Shown one piece after another: positions 60,405-64,000 of a stretch of DNA of 64,000 nucleotides. A program made the position numbers and the translations under genes. A model generated the notes under the pieces. The model worked only from the letters and a program-made list of their open reading frames with translations, ran no database searches and was not told where the DNA came from. The DNA is from Uranotaenia lowii (taxonomy: Eukaryota > Arthropoda > Insecta > Diptera > Culicidae), in contig NC_073692.1 of assembly GCF_029784155.1 (NCBI RefSeq), positions 238,966,503 to 239,030,502 on the forward strand. The letters are read 5' to 3'. The first letter of the stretch is position 1, and each line of letters opens with the position of its first letter.

Positions 60405-61705
60405 ATGTCAAAAAAGAAGGAAACTAAAAACGGAGAAATCATTTTTCGGAGTGTCGAAAAGAAAAGAAAAAAAAAATACGGAAAATTGCTGACGTGGTGT
60501 TTGAAGGAAAAAGCGCGCGGACACTTTTTTTTATTGAGCGCGTTGGTGAAAAGCGTCGGTTCGACCGTAACCGGAAGGCGGAGAACGATCAGCAGGATCC
60601 GGACATCACCACGATAGTCGACATTCTCCGGTGCCGATTCCGGATTGCACCGAGCAAGAATTCAATGGTTCTGGCGGCTGCTGGTGAGTTTTTTCATAAT
60701 GATTTGCTGCAGAATATTTGCTAATCACCACACGTGACTTTGGCCAGGTTGTCCCGCCCATCAAAAACGGTTCGGAAAACGCTGCGGGGAATGCCTTGGA
60801 CGCTCAGACACAGCGCTCCTTTCAAAGCTGCAAAAAACTTTGAGCGGGCTTATTGCCGAAGACCAACGGGTAAGTTAACCTCAATTGGCAAAATGTGCCT
60901 CCACTAAAGTTGTTGCGTGTTCCAGGCAGAGCCAGTCAGTCGGACTCACATTGGCATTAGGGAAAACCTATAAAACAACAGCCCCAATATCGGGTAAGAC
61001 CGCAAAGCAAAACGGGAATGAAGATCCAAAACTAATGGTGCCATTCCCACCAGGGCTTTGTTTTTTTGTTTCCCCTCTTTAGTCCCCAGCAGCCAAGCCG
61101 TAGCCACGCCACGTCAACTCACATCGGTACGCGTCACTGTTCGCCAGTCACCTGGGCCGGGTACGATAAAGCGATCCGCATCCGGGTCGCCAACGGGCAT
61201 CGCAGCAGCCAGGTTCCGTCGTCTGGTGATAACAAGTCTGCCAACCGGGCAGCAGTAACAACAACAGCCATCTGGGCCTGGTCCGATTAGGCGATCCGCA
61301 TCCTGGTCGCCAGCGGGTATCGCAGAAGCAAGGTTCCGTGGTCCAGTGACCACAAACTTGACAATCGGGCATCAGCAACAACAACAGCAACGCTTCGCAA
61401 GCCATCGCAAGAAGTCATCCCAGAACCGGACTTTGCTGGGGCTCCTCAGAGGCCTGCGAGCGACCGTAGCAAAAAAATTAGATCCGGTTTCGGCATCCGG
61501 CCAGCTTTGGTTCATCGATCACAAGGGAAGTACCCACCAAATGATCGCGTCACCATTCTCGCATGGCAAGAGAGGCGAGGAGGCATCCATCTCGATCCGT
61601 GCTGCATCGCCAGCGGAATCCTGTGTTGTTGGATCAGCACTTTTGGAAGATCAGCAGTTTGATGGCAGTGGGCACTCGAGTCGATGGGCGAGCAGCTACC
61701 AGTAG
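60405..61705 (+). pseudogene. unrecognised four-exon gene candidate, with one frame slip and one stop
   Basis: Exons: 60405-60683, 60748-60869, 60930-60993, 61083-61705. The three introns (64, 60, 89 nt) have GTGAGT, GTAAGT and GTAAGA donors and AG acceptors, and each keeps the frame open. Exon 1 starts MSKKKETKNGEIIFRSVEKK. A run of ten A at 60467-60476 seems one base short; past it the frame reads IRKIADVVFEGKSARTLFFI and RRFDRNRKAENDQQDPDI. Exons 1 and 2 join as GCPAHQKRFGKRCGEC, a possible metal-binding CPxH...CxxC motif. Exon 4 is basic and Gln/Ser-rich with a 40-codon tandem repeat (61152-61391) and ends SSRWASSYQ. One TAA (61256-61258) lies inside a Gln run where CAA is expected. About 362 residues if intact. 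I recognise no family. It may be a host gene with assembly or allele errors, or a young pseudogene. Confidence 0.55.
61152..61391 (+). repeat. 120-bp tandem duplication inside the gene candidate
   Basis: Two units, 61152-61271 and 61272-61391, start CTGGGCC and share GCGATCCGCATCC, GGTTCCGT and a terminal CAACAACAACAGC. The period is exactly 40 codons, so both copies stay in frame: GPGTIKRSASGSPTGIAAAR and GPGPIRRSASWSPAGIAEAR. Each unit ends in a Gln run; the TAA is in the first. Confidence 0.8.
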
Positions 61706-62203
61706 TGCATGTGCATGCCGCGCCGGAAGTAAAGTCAGAGTGAGTAAGACGTTTTATTGAATACATGCAATCATGAAAACATAAATTTTATTAGTTGTGG
61801 CATATTTGGTGATGAGGAGCTTTACCGTGTGCACTCCCACGCCCTTTCATATGAAGAAAAATCTCCAACACTTAGCAGAAAAAAATATTCTAAAAATATT
61901 GAAAAAAGTAATCAATCTAGACGATACTTCAAAATTCTGTAAAAAAAAACATGGATGAGTGTTGACCCAAAACGCCCAAGACCCCAAAAAATAATAATAA
62001 AAATAGACTTCCTCAAAGCCAATTTGTTATTGTCCCATGGAAAACTCCAAATCATATAAAAACCCCATTATTTAATCTCATTCTAAAAATTCTGAAAAAT
62101 CATTGCTTGGTTTCAACAATAGAAAACTTTTTAAAACCCAGGTATTTAAAATTTGGAAAAGCTTAAAAACAAATGAAAATCTTTACGTTCGCGTTGTAGT
62201 AGG
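61706..62203. other. AT-rich DNA, no gene seen
   Basis: Follows the stop of the gene candidate. A GTGAGT lies at 61740-61745, past the stop. No clear poly(A) signal pair or other feature is visible. Confidence 0.4.
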
Positions 62204-62205
62204 TA

Positions 62206-63120
62206 CCGTAAACTGGAGGAACTTTGATCACTTTTTTTCATTCATTTTTGGATATTTTGGAAGAGGTTGCTTTTTCGTAATACCTAAAAGTTTTAAAACA
62301 CTTACTGAGGTGAGGAGTATAAAACATAATCATTGAATGCCTTAAATTCAAACGACATAAGCGGCTATAATTAAATGTTTGTTACCGAATCGGATTTCGA
62401 GTTTCGGGGTAACCTTGATCACTATGGCTTTTAAGTACCTCAACATCTTCAAAATTATTGTTATGGTGCAATTAAGCACAGAAGGCGTAAACATTAATAA
62501 TAGTAATTTTTGTAAGGACTAAACTAATTTTTAAACTTTTTTTTTCAAAAACATTCATAATCTAGAGATGGACAATGTTGCTGCATACATCTGGGGTAAA
62601 AATTATAAACATTTCTCAATTTTTTAGGCCTCAAAAACAAATGAAATTTTGCCTTCGTGCAATTTCCTAGGTCCTCGCACTATTCGTATGTTCCCTTTTT
62701 CTTAAAATTGATCCATTTGATAGGGTTTTAACGATTTTTACTATACGGACTTTCTCATGGAAAATCGACGTTTTTTTGTAATATCTAGTAATTATCACGA
62801 AGTGACCATAAAAATAACACTTAAACTAAACCTAAACAAAGAAAAAAGTTGAACTTTCACATGAAATAACCCATTTTCTTCTAAATGCTTAAATTTGATC
62901 AGTAGAGATGTTTGTTTGTAAGCCTTTAAAAAATCAGATATTTTAAGATTTTAAAATTACATTTCAAGTAATAACAAAAATCTTCTAATAAAATCCAAAT
63001 ATAGCTTATTTATAGGCTTTCAAACGTAGTAAACAGTTTTCAGATATTTTAAAGTCAAACTTAGTTAAAGATTATTATCTGCAAAAATTTCATGTTGATC
63101 AAAGTTCCCCCAGTTTACGG
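62206..63120. mobile_element. GTACCGTAAACTGG element, copy 2 (uninterrupted)
   Basis: 915 bp, ends CCGTAAACTGGAGGAACTTT and, inward from the right, CCGTAAACTGGGGGAACTTT. TA at 62204-62205 and 63121-63122. Colinear with copy 1 (25739-28901) apart from the pogo-like insertion there, with blocks such as TTGCTTTTTCGTAATACC and TTCAAACGTAGTAAACAG in common. It has TTTGATCA words near both ends and no transposase. Confidence 0.85.
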
Positions 63121-63399
63121 TACATATTTTCATCCTAGAGAACTAAATGAAACTTTCCTGATACCCTTTATATTGGATCCAAATGGATTATTACAGATTT
63201 TTCACGAGTAAAAAAGCGTTTTCGTTAATACTGGTGAAAGAATGCAAAAATCAGGCATTGGATTGAAAACTTTGTGGTCTGTGAAGTGATTGCAATGACT
63301 AAGGATAAAAATTAAACTCTTTCGAAACTTTTCTTAACGACTATATCGAAATAAATTGCTGAGCCAAACGTTCCTTTTGGAAAAAGTAAAGTTTTAATC

Positions 63400-63663
63400 T
63401 CAATCCTTCCCTCGTGTAAGAGATCCGTCCAAGTCGAAAACGACTGACCCGGGTGACACCCACGCATGGGTGGACTGAAAAATCTTTGTCTTGCCAACTT
63501 GAAACCGGACTTGGTTGAGAACAATTGAAACCTTCTCGTTGCTGCTGCTGGTCAGGCGCCCAAAAGTTGAGCGGAGGATGTCGAAGTGGATTTCCGTGTC
63601 AGTGACACTGAGTTGGTTTGGTGCTGCGGTCTTTTTTGCTGTTGTTGTTTTCGATCCAACCAA
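63400..63663 (-). CDS. unassigned 87-codon open stretch, possible exon
   Basis: On the minus strand 63663-63400 reads LVGSKTTTAKKTAAPNQLSV, then TEIHFDILRSTFGRLTSSS, and ends with FDLDGSLTRGKD and a stop. There is no ATG; the first codon is TTG right after an in-frame TAG. The last two bases of that TAG could act as a splice acceptor, though the pyrimidine tract is poor. Codon use is more even than in neighbouring AT-rich frames. I do not recognise the family. It could be the last exon of a gene extending to the right, or chance. Confidence 0.25.
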   Translation of the reverse strand: MVGSKTTTAKKTAAPNQLSVTDTEIHFDILRSTFGRLTSSSNEKVSIVLNQVRFQVGKTKIFQSTHAWVSPGSVVFDLDGSLTRGKD

Positions 63664-64000
63664 CTAATCACGGTTGCAAGATCCGACAACACTGTCTGCG
63701 GCAATGTGTAGGAGTCTATTTTGGAATCTTGAATACGGCTCGAAATGACCAGAGCCTTGAACTAACGAAATGGTCGATTAAGTGGAAAGTTGAATGTATG
63801 ATTCAAGCCAAGTTTTTAATTAAGTATTTGCCTTGAGGATTGACAAATTGCAGATTTCATGAATCAAATCCTTATTTAGAATCACACATCTTTAGCATAT
63901 AGGATCTCACTGAACTATGAAGGTTGGGAATAAGAATTTACACAAATGTTGATTGTTGATATTAAACCGGAATTCAGGATACGAAAAAAAGTATAAAAAT
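63664..64000. other. no feature seen
   Basis: AT-rich to the window edge; only short frames. Confidence 0.4.

Overview
The window is AT-rich eukaryotic DNA that looks like an insect intergenic or intronic region, most likely from a culicine mosquito. The evidence is indirect. Two decayed mariner-type transposases belong to the DD37E class, which was described from mosquitoes. There is also a Jockey/Juan-like LINE, an RTE-like LINE tail, a Buster/ZBED5-like hAT remnant, tRNA-derived short elements and many short TA-flanked non-autonomous elements. There are no bacterial-style operons, rRNA genes, CRISPR arrays or phage genes. No protein gene with a confident family name is visible.

Layout. 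1-11.5 kb holds single short elements (a CCGG-rich MITE, a 'TAGGGGAGA' MITE, and a 1-kb foldback with arms of about 400 bp) in otherwise unremarkable AT-rich DNA. 11.5-17.5 kb is a nested block: a divergent inverted repeat encloses a GGGG..TTCACTAATTACGTAAG element, which encloses a 2.07-kb element flanked by a perfect 9-bp duplication. 18.9-21.4 kb has a hAT transposase pseudogene, a tRNA-like SINE and an RTE-like LINE tail side by side. 24-29 kb has a DD37E mariner inside a tRNA-derived element, then a four-member nest (GTACCGTAAACTGG element, pogo-like element, two MITEs). 35.3-42.2 kb has further non-autonomous elements, including a 1150-bp hAT-type MITE with a perfect 8-bp target duplication.

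44.8-55.9 kb is one Jockey-type LINE of about 4.4 kb, stretched to 11 kb by three insertions, two of which carry further insertions. Removing the insertions restores the LINE reading frame at two junctions, so the order of events can be read: LINE first, then the 2-kb element, the mariner and a 3-kb element, then a CCGG MITE inside the 2-kb element and a 422-bp element inside the mariner.

58.4-60.1 kb has two TA-type elements that abut and share one TA. The best candidate for something undescribed is at 60.4-61.7 kb: a GC-richer stretch with three short GT-AG introns (64, 60 and 89 nt), each of which keeps the reading frame open. The predicted protein of about 362 residues has a CPxH...CxxC motif and a 40-residue tandem duplication, but carries an apparent one-base slip in an A-run and one in-frame TAA. 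I do not recognise its family. 62.2-63.1 kb is a second copy of the GTACCGTAAACTGG element, and 63.4-63.7 kb has an unassigned 87-codon open stretch on the minus strand.
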